The notes: generated by a model not told the origin, from the sequence alone. Positions 1-9,089 are shown, counted from the stretch's first letter. The stretch: DNA of 62,559 bases from Faecalicatena faecalis (GCF_012524165.2 NZ_JABACJ020000028.1:1-62559); one strand, 5' to 3'. Numbers and translations are program-made.

Positions 1-48
1 CCAAGCAAGGTGATAGGAAATGGATGTTTAAAGATTCTTTGTGTGTAG
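1..48 (+). CDS. possible 3' end of an upstream gene
   Basis: Frame 1 is open from the window edge to a TAG at 46-48, giving about 15 residues ending ILCV. A rho-independent terminator follows at 83-108, which is what one expects after a gene end. The fragment is too short to name, and frame 3 is also open to about 118, so this is only a suggestion. Confidence 0.2.
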   Translation, partial: PSKVIGNGCLKILCV

Positions 49-82
49 TTTTGAAGGTACATCAGATAGATGGAATGAGAGG

Positions 83-108
83 ACGATACCGATTGGTATC
101 GTTTTTTT
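83..108 (+). terminator. rho-independent terminator
   Basis: An 8-bp stem, ACGATACC then GGTATCGT, with a GATT loop runs directly into seven T residues (102-108). It would end transcription entering from the left and insulate the glycan operon. Confidence 0.8.
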
Positions 109-320
109 GTGCGTAGAGCAGTGCATCAGCAGGGGATGAAAAAAGAAAAGCTGCAGAATATGACAAGAAGGCTGATGGGATTATAAGCTATCTTGAGAGT
201 ATTCTGAAAATGGTAATCATAAGAGGGCTGCCATCTTTGTTTCTTTAGGTAAAATGCACAAATTTTAAGGGGATATCTTGTGTATTTGTCTGAAAGTTAC
301 AAACGAAAGTTAAAAAGTGG
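109..320. other. intergenic stretch without a convincing gene
   Basis: No coding frame with a ribosome site was found. At about 195-235 there is a diverged match to the dispersed repeat whose full copy lies at 9016-9089 (shared core ATTCTGAAAATG followed by ATAAG and GGGCTGCC). The right end carries the first of three GAAAGTTA direct repeats. Confidence 0.5.
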
Positions 321-333
321 TTGACGAAAGTTA
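292..333 (+). promoter_or_regulatory. three GAAAGTTA direct repeats beside the promoter
   Basis: GAAAGTTA occurs at 292-299, 305-312 and 326-333. The last two are 21 bp apart, about two helical turns, and the third overlaps the -35 box. Same-strand repeats like this are typical of activator sites (AraC-type or response regulator). No such regulator lies next to this operon, so the protein is unknown. Confidence 0.4.
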
Positions 334-348
334 AAGTGATGCTATAAT
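321..348 (+). promoter_or_regulatory. SigA-type promoter of the glycan ABC operon
   Basis: TTGACG (321-326), a 16-nt spacer and TATAAT (343-348) form a good vegetative promoter, with a predicted start near 355. The leader of about 105 nt contains two palindromic operators. Confidence 0.75.
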
Positions 349-356
349 AAAATCAT

Positions 357-413
357 AGTTTACTTAACACGTGTAAACTAATTTTTTATCCCGGGTGGTT
401 AACACGTGTTAAC
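357..413 (+). promoter_or_regulatory. tandem LacI-family operators
   Basis: A perfect 16-bp palindrome, GTTAACACGTGTTAAC, lies at 398-413. An imperfect copy, TTAACACGTGTAAA, lies at 364-377. Their centres are 35 bp apart. Even palindromes with a central CpG are the LacI-family signature. Both sit downstream of the -10 box, so bound repressor would block elongation or promoter clearance. The LacI-type gene inside the operon (5926-6993) is the obvious binder. Confidence 0.75.
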
Positions 414-460
414 TAGAGATACGTATCAGGCAGTAAAACAAAAAAATGGAGGAAAAGATT

Positions 461-1729
461 ATGAAAAAAAGAGGTTTGTGGAAACGCATTTCTGCCTGCG
501 GGCTTGTTATAGCAATGTGCGCTTCAATGTTAGCTGGATGCGGCGGTTCTTCTGATACTAAGAAGGAAGCGAAAAAAACGAAGGATGGAAAGACGGAATT
601 AGTCATGTGGACATTTATGAGCAAGGAGAATTCCTATGGGAAGGCTTTCTATGATGCAGTAGACGCCTTCTCAGATGGCTCGAAGGAGTATACGGTGAAG
701 ATTGAGCAGATTCCGTTTTCACAGTTGGTTAGTAAGATTACAGTTGCGGCACAGAGCAAGAGTTTACCAGATATTATTCAGGTGGATGGATGTGATCATG
801 CTTCCTTTTCTGCAATGGGAATATTCGCAGATTTGACAGAGAAAGTTGATTCTGAGATGAAGGACTTAGAATTTTATTCAGGTCCGTTGGAATCCTGCAA
901 GTATGATGATAAGTTATATGGACTTCCATTGAATGCGAACAACCTGGTTCTTGTTTACAATGTAGACATGCTAAAGGCGGCTGGCTTTGAGAATCCTCCT
1001 GCTACATGGGATGAATTGAAAGAGTATGCCAAGGCTCTGACAAGTGACAGTACATATGGCTTCGCGATCAATGCAATTGATGATGAGGGTTCTACTTATT
1101 CCTTTATGCCATTCTTGTATGAGACTGGTGCTGATTGGAATACACTTGACAAGGGCGCTGCAAAGGCATTGGGGTTGTATCAGGATCTGGCGAATAACGG
1201 TTCTATGAGTAAGGAAGCTTTTGGATGGGGACAGAATGATGCTTATGGACAGTTCGTTGCAAAGCGTGCTGCAATGTACATTGATGGCAACTGGAGACTT
1301 CCTGAGTTAGAGAAGGATGCAGATTTCGAGTATGCGTTTGCACCAATCCCGGCTTATGAGGGCACAAGTGCGACCTGTATTGGCGGTGAGAATCTGGCAA
1401 TTGTCAATAATGAGAACTTCGAGGGCTCCTGGGAATGTGTAAAGAGCCTGTTTACAGAAGAGACGATGAACGATTACTGCAAGAAATCTGGTATGATTCC
1501 GACTGTTAAGACATTTGCTATGGCAGATGAATACTTTACAGATGATCCGGTCATGAAGGTATTCGTTGAGAACATGGAAGTGGCTAAGACAAGAGGACCA
1601 TCTCCAATTTGGCCGCAGATTTCACAGGTACTGCGTGACATGATTCAGCAGGTCGGCACGGGTGTGAGTGCAGATGATGCAGCAGCCGACGGAATCAAGG
1701 CAATGCAGGAGTATGTGGACAAGGAATAG
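461..1729 (+). CDS. sugar ABC transporter substrate-binding lipoprotein (family 1)
   Basis: The lipid-anchored receptor of a maltose/oligosaccharide-type importer. It opens with a basic signal peptide and the lipobox LAGC, followed by a Ser/Lys-rich linker and a long extracellular solute-binding fold. The start at 461 is preferred because GGAGG (448-452) sits 8 nt before it; the ATG at 446 overlaps that ribosome site. It leads an operon with two MalF/MalG-type permeases, GH127-like and GH31 glycosidases and a LacI regulator, so the ligand is probably an arabinose- or xylose-containing oligosaccharide. The ligand is inferred from context only. Confidence 0.9.
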   Translation: MKKRGLWKRISACGLVIAMCASMLAGCGGSSDTKKEAKKTKDGKTELVMWTFMSKENSYGKAFYDAVDAFSDGSKEYTVKIEQIPFSQLVSKITVAAQSKSLPDIIQVDGCDHASFSAMGIFADLTEKVDSEMKDLEFYSGPLESCKYDDKLYGLPLNANNLVLVYNVDMLKAAGFENPPATWDELKEYAKALTSDSTYGFAINAIDDEGSTYSFMPFLYETGADWNTLDKGAAKALGLYQDLANNGSMSKEAFGWGQNDAYGQFVAKRAAMYIDGNWRLPELEKDADFEYAFAPIPAYEGTSATCIGGENLAIVNNENFEGSWECVKSLFTEETMNDYCKKSGMIPTVKTFAMADEYFTDDPVMKVFVENMEVAKTRGPSPIWPQISQVLRDMIQQVGTGVSADDAAADGIKAMQEYVDKE

Positions 1730-1747
1730 AGAAGAAGATCCGTATTA

Positions 1748-1823
1748 GGCCTGGTCTTATATAAGGTCAGGAATAGATACAAATATTATAAGAACAGGTG
1801 CATCCTATGGACGCACCTGTTTT
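1748..1823 (+). terminator. intercistronic hairpins, likely attenuator
   Basis: A stem of AACAGGTGC (1793-1801) and GCACCTGTT (1813-1821) with an 11-nt loop ends in a short T-run. A weaker CCTGGTCTTAT...CAGG hairpin precedes it at about 1750-1771. Placed between the binding-protein gene and the permease genes, it would cut read-through or stabilise upstream mRNA so that receptor outnumbers permease, as in maltose-type operons. Confidence 0.6.
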
Positions 1824-1839
1824 AAAAAGGCGGTGCTTT

Positions 1840-2745
1840 ATGAAAGGAACAAAAAGAAAACACAGGAGATTATCGAATGAAACTGTCGGCTACCTATATG
1901 TTCTGCCGGCGGTAATATTCATCGTCGCATTTGTGGTATACCCAATCGCTTACAACATTCTGATCAGTATGCAGAAATACGACATTTCCACATTTCAGAG
2001 TGGAGTCAAAGAATTTATTGGACTCTCCAATTACCAGTCCATATTTGCAGATAAGCTGTTTATAAAGTCAGTCAGTAATACCTTTATTTTCACTATAGTA
2101 TGCATTATCTTCCAGTTGGGAATTGGATTTTTACTGGCGCTTTTCTTCCATAAGGAATTCCCGGGAGCCAATGTCACAAGCGGTCTGACTCTGATTGCGT
2201 GGGTGATGCCGATGCTTGTCATTGGTATTATCTGGAAATGGCTGTGGGCAAGCGATTCTGGCGCAATTAATTACTTCCTTTCGGCATTGAACCTGATCAA
2301 GGAACCAATCCCCTGGCTGAGTGATCCGAAGTATGCAATGATTGCGGTGACAGCGACAAATATCTGGGTCGGTATTCCGTTCAATATGCTTCTTGTTATT
2401 ACGGGAATGACGACCATTTCCGATGACGTGTACGAGGCAGCTACGATTGACGGGGCTTCTAAGATGCAGAGTCTTCGTTATATCACCCTTCCACTGCTCA
2501 AGCCGACCATGGTCAGTGCGGTCACAATCGGCTTCATCTATACCTTTAAGGCATATGATTTGATCGTCGGAATGACACAGGGTGGACCAAACCATGCAAC
2601 AGAAATGATTTCGACGCTGATTTATCAGGAGAACTTTACGACCTTTGATTTTGGCAAGGGCAGTGCGATGGCGAACATTTATTTCCTGATTATCTTTGTG
2701 GTGGCAATTTTCTATTCGAAATTAGTCATGAAGGAGGAAGCATAA
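1840..2745 (+). CDS. sugar ABC transporter permease (MalF type)
   Basis: An inner-membrane permease with about six hydrophobic segments. The cytoplasmic EAA loop that docks the ATPase reads EAATIDGASKMQSLRYITLPLL. The ATG at 1840 is chosen because it follows AAGGCGG; an earlier in-frame start at 1798 would place the N-terminus inside the intercistronic hairpin. It ends one base before the MalG-type partner. No ATPase gene lies in this operon, so a shared MsmK-type ATPase encoded elsewhere is likely. Confidence 0.9.
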   Translation: MKGTKRKHRRLSNETVGYLYVLPAVIFIVAFVVYPIAYNILISMQKYDISTFQSGVKEFIGLSNYQSIFADKLFIKSVSNTFIFTIVCIIFQLGIGFLLALFFHKEFPGANVTSGLTLIAWVMPMLVIGIIWKWLWASDSGAINYFLSALNLIKEPIPWLSDPKYAMIAVTATNIWVGIPFNMLLVITGMTTISDDVYEAATIDGASKMQSLRYITLPLLKPTMVSAVTIGFIYTFKAYDLIVGMTQGGPNHATEMISTLIYQENFTTFDFGKGSAMANIYFLIIFVVAIFYSKLVMKEEA

Positions 2746-2746
2746 T

Positions 2747-3595
2747 ATGAGTAAATATCAGATCAAGCAGGTCAAGAAGTATGCCTGTACCGTGATTGCG
2801 GTCTTGTTTACAGTAGTTTATCTGTTTCCTCTTTACTGGATGGTCATCACCTCTTTTAAGACAAAGGAAGAGATATTCAGTGCTGTGCCGACATTTTGGC
2901 CGGCAAAATTTTCACTGGAGGCTTATATCACACAGTTCACAGTACATGATGGGATTTCCATGTTCTCCTATCTGAAAAACAGTCTGATCATTGCAGTAGG
3001 AGCCACTTTGATATCTACAGTCCTTGCGACATTTGCGGCTTATGGACTGGCACGTTATGCAATGAAGAAAAAACAACTTTTAATTTTAATTCTGACGGTG
3101 ACCCAGATGCTGCCGATGGTTATGTTCTTAGCTCCGATGCTTCAGACATTTAACAAATTAGGCATTACTGGTACATACGCTTCCGTTATTTTGTTCGATG
3201 CCTTGTTCTCGATTCCGATGTCCATCATTATCCTGCGGCCATACTTTACGTCCGTGCCGAAGGAGCTGGAGGAGGCGGCTATCGTGGATGGGTGCAACCG
3301 CTTCAACTGTTTCTATAAAGTCATTCTGCCAAATGCATATCCGGGAATCTTCGCATGTGCATCCTTTGCATTCATGGCAGCATGGGGTGACTTGATGGCT
3401 TCCATGACATTTTTATCAGATGGAGACAAGCTGCCGATGACCGTTATGATGTACAAATCCATGGGACGCTATGGAGTGAATTGGAACAGCCTGATGGCTA
3501 CAGCGACCATGGTCATCATACCAATCATTGTATTGTTCCTGATTATGAGAAAATCACTTGTATCAGGCCTGACAAGTGGTTCTGTGAAAGGCTAA
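2747..3595 (+). CDS. sugar ABC transporter permease (MalG type)
   Basis: The second permease of the heterodimer, with about six membrane segments. The EAA-loop signature ELEEAAIVDGCNRFNCFYKV lies near residue 185. It starts one base after the MalF-type gene, behind AAGGAGG, so the two are co-translated. It supplies the second half of the translocation channel for the ligand of the 461-1729 receptor. Confidence 0.9.
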   Translation: MSKYQIKQVKKYACTVIAVLFTVVYLFPLYWMVITSFKTKEEIFSAVPTFWPAKFSLEAYITQFTVHDGISMFSYLKNSLIIAVGATLISTVLATFAAYGLARYAMKKKQLLILILTVTQMLPMVMFLAPMLQTFNKLGITGTYASVILFDALFSIPMSIIILRPYFTSVPKELEEAAIVDGCNRFNCFYKVILPNAYPGIFACASFAFMAAWGDLMASMTFLSDGDKLPMTVMMYKSMGRYGVNWNSLMATATMVIIPIIVLFLIMRKSLVSGLTSGSVKG

Positions 3596-3620
3596 ACTGT
3601 AAAACTTGGGGGAAAGATCT

Positions 3621-5906
3621 ATGACAAAAACAGCAGAAATGATTATTGAGGAGGACATCAGGAAGGTCTATCTTGGCAACCTCAATACCGTGGAGTTTGA
3701 CCTAAGGCTGCCCTTGGTCGGGGAAAATGGTTCGAAGATCACATGGGTATCCGACAATGAACTTTTTTTAAGACCTGATGGAAGTGTGACGAGGCCGTGG
3801 AACGGGATTGGTGACAGGAAGGTCCATCTTCATGCGTGTTTCGAATATGGCGGATTGTCCAAAGAGAAGATATATGAGGTTCACATACTGGAGGAACCCA
3901 GGAAAGAGAAAATCGTGGAAGCGCTGCCTTTAAAGAGGACAGTAAGAAAAGATAAGCTTGCGCTGCTTCCAGGAGCAGTAGTACTGCGCGCAGATAACGG
4001 ACATTTCTTTTCCAGACAGGTTACCTGGGAAGGGGGAAATGAGCAGGTGTTCGGCCAATGTGGGAACTTTTGTCTGACGGGAACCGTGAAGGATGAACCG
4101 ATTTTGGCGAAGCTGGAAGTGGAAGTGAGAGAGGACTTTGAGACGGAGAAAATGGATACGGCACCTCTTGCTCATCCGATGGATTCCGGGGAGACTGCTC
4201 TTTTACCGAACAGTGTGTTTTACCGGGCCATGGAAAATGCAGTTGCCTACTTTCAGAATATCGATGATGACCAGATGTTGTATAATTTCCGAAAGGCAGC
4301 GGGGCTCGATACCTTGGGGGCGCCACAGATGGCGGGATGGGATTCGCCAGAGTGTCTGCTTCGGGGACATACTACAGGGCATTATCTGTCTGCACTTGCC
4401 TTATGTTATCGAGAGACAAAGAATGAGGAAATCTACAGAAAGCTCTGTTATCTGGTGATGGAACTTGCAAAGTGCCAGGAGATGTTCTCAAAAAAAGAAG
4501 GGTTTCAGGAAGGGTATATTGGAGGGTATTCGGAAGAACAGTTCGACCTTTTAGAACAGGGGGAGCGTTATCCTAATATCTGGGCGCCTTATTATACCCT
4601 GCATAAATTGCTGGCCGGACTTCTGGACGCATACTGTCAGGCAGAGGTAAAAGAGGCCCTGGAGGTGGCAAAGAAGGCGGGGATGTGGGTATATCGCAGG
4701 CTGAGCCGTCTGAATAAGGTCCAGTGCGAGAAGATGTGGGATACCTATATTGCCGGGGAGTATGGCGGTATGAATGAATCCTTTGCCAAGCTGTACGAGC
4801 TGACTGGAGAGAAAGCATTTCTTGTGACTGCAAAGATGTTCGACAATGACAGGCTGTTCGTGCCTATGCAGGAGAAATATGATGTTTTGGAAGGGATGCA
4901 TGCGAACCAGCATATTCCACAGATTGTCGGATGTATGGAAATGTTCCGGGCGACTGGGGAAAAACAGTATTACGATACAGCAGCGTATTTCTGGGAAGCA
5001 GTGACAGACAGTCACATTTTTGCCAATGGAGGGACCGGAGATAATGAAATGTTCTTTGAGCCGGACAATGCGGCGGGCCACCTGACTACAGAGACAGCAG
5101 AATTCTGTGCGTCCTATAATATGCTGAAGCTGACCAAGGAGCTGTTCAAATATCATCCCGATGTCCGTTATATGGACTATTATGAGCGTGCGATGTTCAA
5201 TCATATCGTGGCAGGCGGCGATAAGGAGCCGACTGGAGACATCACTTATTTCTACCCGCTTGCTCCGGGATCTAGGAAGGACCCGAAATTTGTGAATGCC
5301 TGCTGTCATGGGACCGGAATGGAGAGCCAGATGAAGTATTCGGAAAGCATCTATTTTCATACAGCAGATACACTTTATGTCAACCTGTTCTTGAATGCAG
5401 AGACCACGTGGGAGGAAAAAGGTGTGAAGGTGATCCAGCAGCTTGAGGAAAATCCTGGAGGTATCCATCTGCATTTTGCGGGAGAAGGAGAATTCTTGCT
5501 GAAGATACGGTGTCCATACTGGTGCGACGGGCAGTACAGTGTTGTGGAAAATGGAAGAAACGCACTTGCAAAATGCGGCGCGGACGGATATATTAATATT
5601 CAGAGGACAAGAGCGACAGAGGATATCCATATTCGGTTTCACTGCCGCCTTCGAATAGAAACGACAGCAGACAGCCCTGACACGGCAGTATTGGCCTATG
5701 GACCGTATATTTTGGCGGCATTATCTGATCAGGAGACATTTCTTAAATTTAAGATACAGGAGATGGAACCGGAAAAGGAGATGAAGGCAGCGCTTATTGA
5801 CAGGGAGAGACTGGCCTTCCAGACAGAAGAAGGGGGCCGGCTTACTTGGGTACCACTCCCGGAAATCGGGAATGAGAAACATCATGTCTACTGGAAAATG
5901 AAATAA
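3621..5906 (+). CDS. GH127/GH146-like beta-L-arabinofuranosidase (DUF1680)
   Basis: A cytosolic glycosidase with no signal peptide. A roughly 130-residue beta-rich N-terminal segment precedes an alpha/alpha-barrel. GH127 enzymes use a Zn-bound cysteine nucleophile with ligands Glu, Cys and a Cys-Cys pair. Here E494-F-C496 (TAEFCASYNML) and C561-C562 (NACCHGTGMES) match that set. Typical motifs HTTGHYLSALAL and LYVNLFL are also present. Family members release terminal beta-L-arabinofuranose from plant glycans and hydroxyproline-linked arabinosides. ATG 3621 follows GGGGGAAAG; the upstream TTG at 3606 does not have its own ribosome site. The exact linkage cannot be read from sequence. Confidence 0.85.
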   Translation: MTKTAEMIIEEDIRKVYLGNLNTVEFDLRLPLVGENGSKITWVSDNELFLRPDGSVTRPWNGIGDRKVHLHACFEYGGLSKEKIYEVHILEEPRKEKIVEALPLKRTVRKDKLALLPGAVVLRADNGHFFSRQVTWEGGNEQVFGQCGNFCLTGTVKDEPILAKLEVEVREDFETEKMDTAPLAHPMDSGETALLPNSVFYRAMENAVAYFQNIDDDQMLYNFRKAAGLDTLGAPQMAGWDSPECLLRGHTTGHYLSALALCYRETKNEEIYRKLCYLVMELAKCQEMFSKKEGFQEGYIGGYSEEQFDLLEQGERYPNIWAPYYTLHKLLAGLLDAYCQAEVKEALEVAKKAGMWVYRRLSRLNKVQCEKMWDTYIAGEYGGMNESFAKLYELTGEKAFLVTAKMFDNDRLFVPMQEKYDVLEGMHANQHIPQIVGCMEMFRATGEKQYYDTAAYFWEAVTDSHIFANGGTGDNEMFFEPDNAAGHLTTETAEFCASYNMLKLTKELFKYHPDVRYMDYYERAMFNHIVAGGDKEPTGDITYFYPLAPGSRKDPKFVNACCHGTGMESQMKYSESIYFHTADTLYVNLFLNAETTWEEKGVKVIQQLEENPGGIHLHFAGEGEFLLKIRCPYWCDGQYSVVENGRNALAKCGADGYINIQRTRATEDIHIRFHCRLRIETTADSPDTAVLAYGPYILAALSDQETFLKFKIQEMEPEKEMKAALIDRERLAFQTEEGGRLTWVPLPEIGNEKHHVYWKMK

Positions 5907-5925
5907 TATAAAGCAGGTATGATAG

Positions 5926-6993
5926 ATGGGAAATAATGAAAAAAGAAGAATGACACTGAATCAGCTGGCAAAGGAGCTTCATGTCTCAAGGACCACATTA
6001 TATAATATACTTCATGAAAAAGGGGCCTATTCCGAAGAGACAAAAAAACGGGTCTATCAGGCGTTGGAAGAATATAACTTTCGTATGAATAATCATGCCC
6101 GCAATCTTGCGATGAACCAAGAATATAAGATTGCATTTGTGGGATTTTATTCCACACGTTTTGGATATTTCTTTGATGAGATCCAGGCTGGAGTGGAGCG
6201 GGCAATCGAAACTTATGAGGATGACGGCCTCCATCTGATTACCCGGTATTCCGACAGAGAGGAGCCAAAAAGGCAGGTTCAGGATTTAATTGAATTAGAA
6301 GAGCTGGGAATCGAGAATTTCATTATTTTCTGCTATCATTATGAGGAGGTCTCCTCACAGATCGAGCATTTGATCGAGACAGGCAGGAATGTGATCCTGT
6401 TCTCCAGGCGGATTCCAGGACTTCATCCTCTGTGCAGTGTGGGATGTAATGACTACCAGAGCGGCAGACTGATGCAGGAACTTTTAGAAAAGTTCTCCAA
6501 AGAGGGAAGCCGCGTGCAGATTCTGGTCAGTGAGCATAACCATCGGGATAAGCTGGTCGTGGGCGAGCGTCTGAAAGGATTTTATGATGCAATGGAGAAG
6601 AGCCGGAAGAAGTTCGAGCTTTTAGAGCCTGCCTGGACCTCACCTGTCCCGGATGTGGAGAGGAGTGAGATACGCAGTGTACTTAAGGATAGAAAACCGG
6701 ATGTGATTCTGGATTTCGTGTGTAACCTGCAGGATGCGGCGGAATGTCTCAAGGAATACGGGAAGGGGGAGACGGTTCTGTTAGGGTACGATATTTACCC
6801 GGAGGTGGTCCCCTTTATCAAGGACTCTACGATTGATGCGGTGATTTATCAGGACCTGCCCTTACAGAGCTTTCGGGCTGTGGAGCTGATGTTCGAGTAT
6901 GTCTGTTATGGAAAAAAAACAGAGAAGGAAGATTATTATATGCCGCTGAATGTGGTATTTGCAGCGAACTGTGAATATTTTGAGAGTTTATGA
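5926..6993 (+). CDS. LacI-family transcriptional repressor
   Basis: An N-terminal LacI helix-turn-helix (TLNQLAKELHVSRTTLYNIL, followed by a hinge with NNHARNLA) precedes a periplasmic-binding-like effector domain, 355 aa in all. It lies inside the operon between the two glycosidase genes. The tandem CACGTG palindromes in the operon leader (364-413) fit its expected site, giving autoregulated induction by a sugar. The effector is unknown but is probably a product of the neighbouring hydrolases. Confidence 0.9.
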   Translation: MGNNEKRRMTLNQLAKELHVSRTTLYNILHEKGAYSEETKKRVYQALEEYNFRMNNHARNLAMNQEYKIAFVGFYSTRFGYFFDEIQAGVERAIETYEDDGLHLITRYSDREEPKRQVQDLIELEELGIENFIIFCYHYEEVSSQIEHLIETGRNVILFSRRIPGLHPLCSVGCNDYQSGRLMQELLEKFSKEGSRVQILVSEHNHRDKLVVGERLKGFYDAMEKSRKKFELLEPAWTSPVPDVERSEIRSVLKDRKPDVILDFVCNLQDAAECLKEYGKGETVLLGYDIYPEVVPFIKDSTIDAVIYQDLPLQSFRAVELMFEYVCYGKKTEKEDYYMPLNVVFAANCEYFESL

Positions 6994-7019
6994 AGACTCA
7001 TGGATGAAAGAGGTATCGG

Positions 7020-9011
7020 ATGGAATATCGAATCGATCAGGACCGGATTGAATGGTCCCATTGTGGTGAATATGTGTGTGTAGAAGCCTGTGGCAGAGAC
7101 AGTGTCCGGGTCAGGGCTTCTTTTAAGGCTCCTGTTGACAGGAGCCTTCATTATAATCTAAAGCCGGAGGATGGAGAAGGCACCAGAGCGTTCCTGGAAG
7201 GAAAGATGGCAGTACTAGAGTGTGGCGGGACACGGGCAGAAATCAATGAATTCGGTCAGATTACATTTTTTTATGAAGGAAAACAGATTCTAAAGGAAGC
7301 GTGGATCGATGAGACGTGCGGTATGCCGCCTTATCAGAAGGCGCGGGAGTATCAGGGGATCGGCGGGCTAAGCTGTCAGATCCGGGCGTATTTCTATGCC
7401 AATCAGACAGAGCATATTTATGGGATGGGACAGGAGAATCGGGACTGCCTGGATTTGAAGGGGTGTACAGTAGACCTCTGTCAGAAGAATACGAAGTGTA
7501 CGATTCCCTTTTACATTTCTACGCTGGGTTATGGATTCCTATGGAATCATCCAGGGGTGGGCAGAGCAGAATTTGCGAAGAATCGTTTTTTATGGGAAGC
7601 TTCGATGTCACGTCAACTGGACTATGTGGTGATTGGAGGAGGAACTCCGGCACGGATCATGGAGCGCTATACATCGCTGACAGGGCGGTGTCCCCAGTAC
7701 CCGGATTGGATTTTTGGGCTGTGGCAGAGCAAGCTTCGGTACAAGACCCAGGAGGAGGTGCTTGAGATTGCTCGGGAGCATCGAAAAAGAAAGATTCCAC
7801 TTTCCGTACTTGTGGTGGATTACTTTCATTGGCCCTTCCAGGGAGACTTAAGGTTCGATGAGAAATATTTCCCGGAACCTTGGAAGATGAAGGAGGAGCT
7901 GGAAAAAGACGGAATTCATCTGATGGTGTCAGTCTGGCCTACGGTGGATATGCGGAGTGAGAATTATAGGATGCTCAGGGATAAGGGCTGTCTGATTACA
8001 GCGGAGCACGGACCAGATATATTCTTTCTCTGCAGGGGAGCCTTGACTTATTTGGATATGACTGAGCCGAAAGCGGGAAGAATGCTGTTCGAGAAACTCA
8101 AAGAGAATTATGTGCGGCATGGAATTACATCCTTTTGGCTGGATGAGGCGGAACCGGAAATTTATCCTTATGCCTATGAGAATATGCGCCTTGCAAAGGG
8201 GAATGGGCTGGAGGTTTCCTGCTATTATCCGTTTGCCTATAACCAGAGTGTAGAGGCTGGCCTGTTAAGGGAAGGAATTTGGGAGACGAAAGCGGGACAG
8301 GAATCCGATGGAATTATCTTAGTCAGGAGCGGGTGGATTGGTTCGCAGAGTCTTCGGTCTGTCATCTGGTCAGGAGATGTGCCGTCTACGTTTGACAGTT
8401 TTCGCAGACAATTGATGGCGGGACTTCACATGTCTATGTGCGGAATCGTACTCTGGACTACTGATATAGGCGGTTTTTATGGCGGAGACGCCGAGGATGA
8501 GGAATTCCGGGAGCTGATGATACGGTGGTTCCAATTCGGAGTATTCTGTCCGATCTTGAGAATGCATGGATATCGCAGGCCTTATGAGGAGGCAGGCAGT
8601 ATGGAAGACATGTCAGGAGAATGCAACAGCGGAGGCGGGAACGAACTGTGGAGCTTTGGCGAAGAGGCTTATCAGATTATGCGCAAATACCTGTCTGTCA
8701 GGGAAAGGCTGATCCCTTATATCAAGGAACAAATTCAAATTGCCCGTGAGACAGGCACACCGCTGATGCGGCCGCTTGTATATGATTTCCCAGAGGATGA
8801 CCGGGTATATGATATGGGAGATGAGTATCTGTTCGGCAGCCAGATCCTGGCAGCACCTGTGATGGAATATGGGGCACGCAGTCGTAAGGTATATCTGCCG
8901 GGAGATGGTATTGGCTGGGTGAATGGGAATACCGGAGAGAAAGCTGCAGGGGGGACAGAGATTACGGTAGATGCGCCGCTCGATCGTATGCCGGTGTTTT
9001 ATCGGGAGTAA
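7020..9011 (+). CDS. GH31 glycosidase, probable alpha-xylosidase or alpha-glucosidase
   Basis: A cytosolic family-31 hydrolase of 663 aa. An N-terminal beta domain is followed by a TIM barrel. The predicted nucleophile is D375 in SFWLDEAEPE and the acid/base is D453 in WSGDVPSTF. Further subsite residues are D482 in WTTDIGGFYGG and R514/H516 in RMHGYRRP. The WLDEAEPE form of the nucleophile motif resembles the XylS-like and plant-glycan GH31 branches more than the YicI KTDFGE form. It is the last gene of the LacI operon, so it probably acts on the same imported oligosaccharide. Substrate is uncertain. Confidence 0.85.
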   Translation: MEYRIDQDRIEWSHCGEYVCVEACGRDSVRVRASFKAPVDRSLHYNLKPEDGEGTRAFLEGKMAVLECGGTRAEINEFGQITFFYEGKQILKEAWIDETCGMPPYQKAREYQGIGGLSCQIRAYFYANQTEHIYGMGQENRDCLDLKGCTVDLCQKNTKCTIPFYISTLGYGFLWNHPGVGRAEFAKNRFLWEASMSRQLDYVVIGGGTPARIMERYTSLTGRCPQYPDWIFGLWQSKLRYKTQEEVLEIAREHRKRKIPLSVLVVDYFHWPFQGDLRFDEKYFPEPWKMKEELEKDGIHLMVSVWPTVDMRSENYRMLRDKGCLITAEHGPDIFFLCRGALTYLDMTEPKAGRMLFEKLKENYVRHGITSFWLDEAEPEIYPYAYENMRLAKGNGLEVSCYYPFAYNQSVEAGLLREGIWETKAGQESDGIILVRSGWIGSQSLRSVIWSGDVPSTFDSFRRQLMAGLHMSMCGIVLWTTDIGGFYGGDAEDEEFRELMIRWFQFGVFCPILRMHGYRRPYEEAGSMEDMSGECNSGGGNELWSFGEEAYQIMRKYLSVRERLIPYIKEQIQIARETGTPLMRPLVYDFPEDDRVYDMGDEYLFGSQILAAPVMEYGARSRKVYLPGDGIGWVNGNTGEKAAGGTEITVDAPLDRMPVFYRE

Positions 9012-9015
9012 TATC

Positions 9016-9089
9016 AAAGGGGGCAGACCCTTATGCAAGCCATTTACAGAATATTCTGGAAATGAAGAGCATAAGGGTCTGCCCCCTTT
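9016..9089. repeat. 74-bp near-perfect palindromic repeat
   Basis: Arms of 21 bp (9016-9036 and 9069-9089), starting AAAGGGGGCAGACCC, are exact reverse complements. The spacer itself contains the palindrome CAGAATATTCTG flanked by CATTT and AAATG, so the whole element can fold into one long cruciform. There is no T-run, so it is not a classic terminator, though it may stabilise the GH31 mRNA end. Related partial copies lie at 10855-10903, 20794-20850 and about 195-235. Confidence 0.85.

Noticed and set aside
292..333. GAAAGTTA repeats as a CRISPR remnant
   Set aside because: Units are only 8 bp and spacing is irregular (13 and 21 bp). They sit at a promoter.
4551..5642. Long open frame on the minus strand opposite the GH127-like gene
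   Set aside because: It is Cys/His/Ser-rich with no family motif or ribosome site, and lies wholly inside a well-supported gene. It is a shadow.
9016..9089. Palindrome as a plain terminator of the GH31 gene
   Set aside because: There is no T-run, the arms are far longer than usual, and related copies occur elsewhere.
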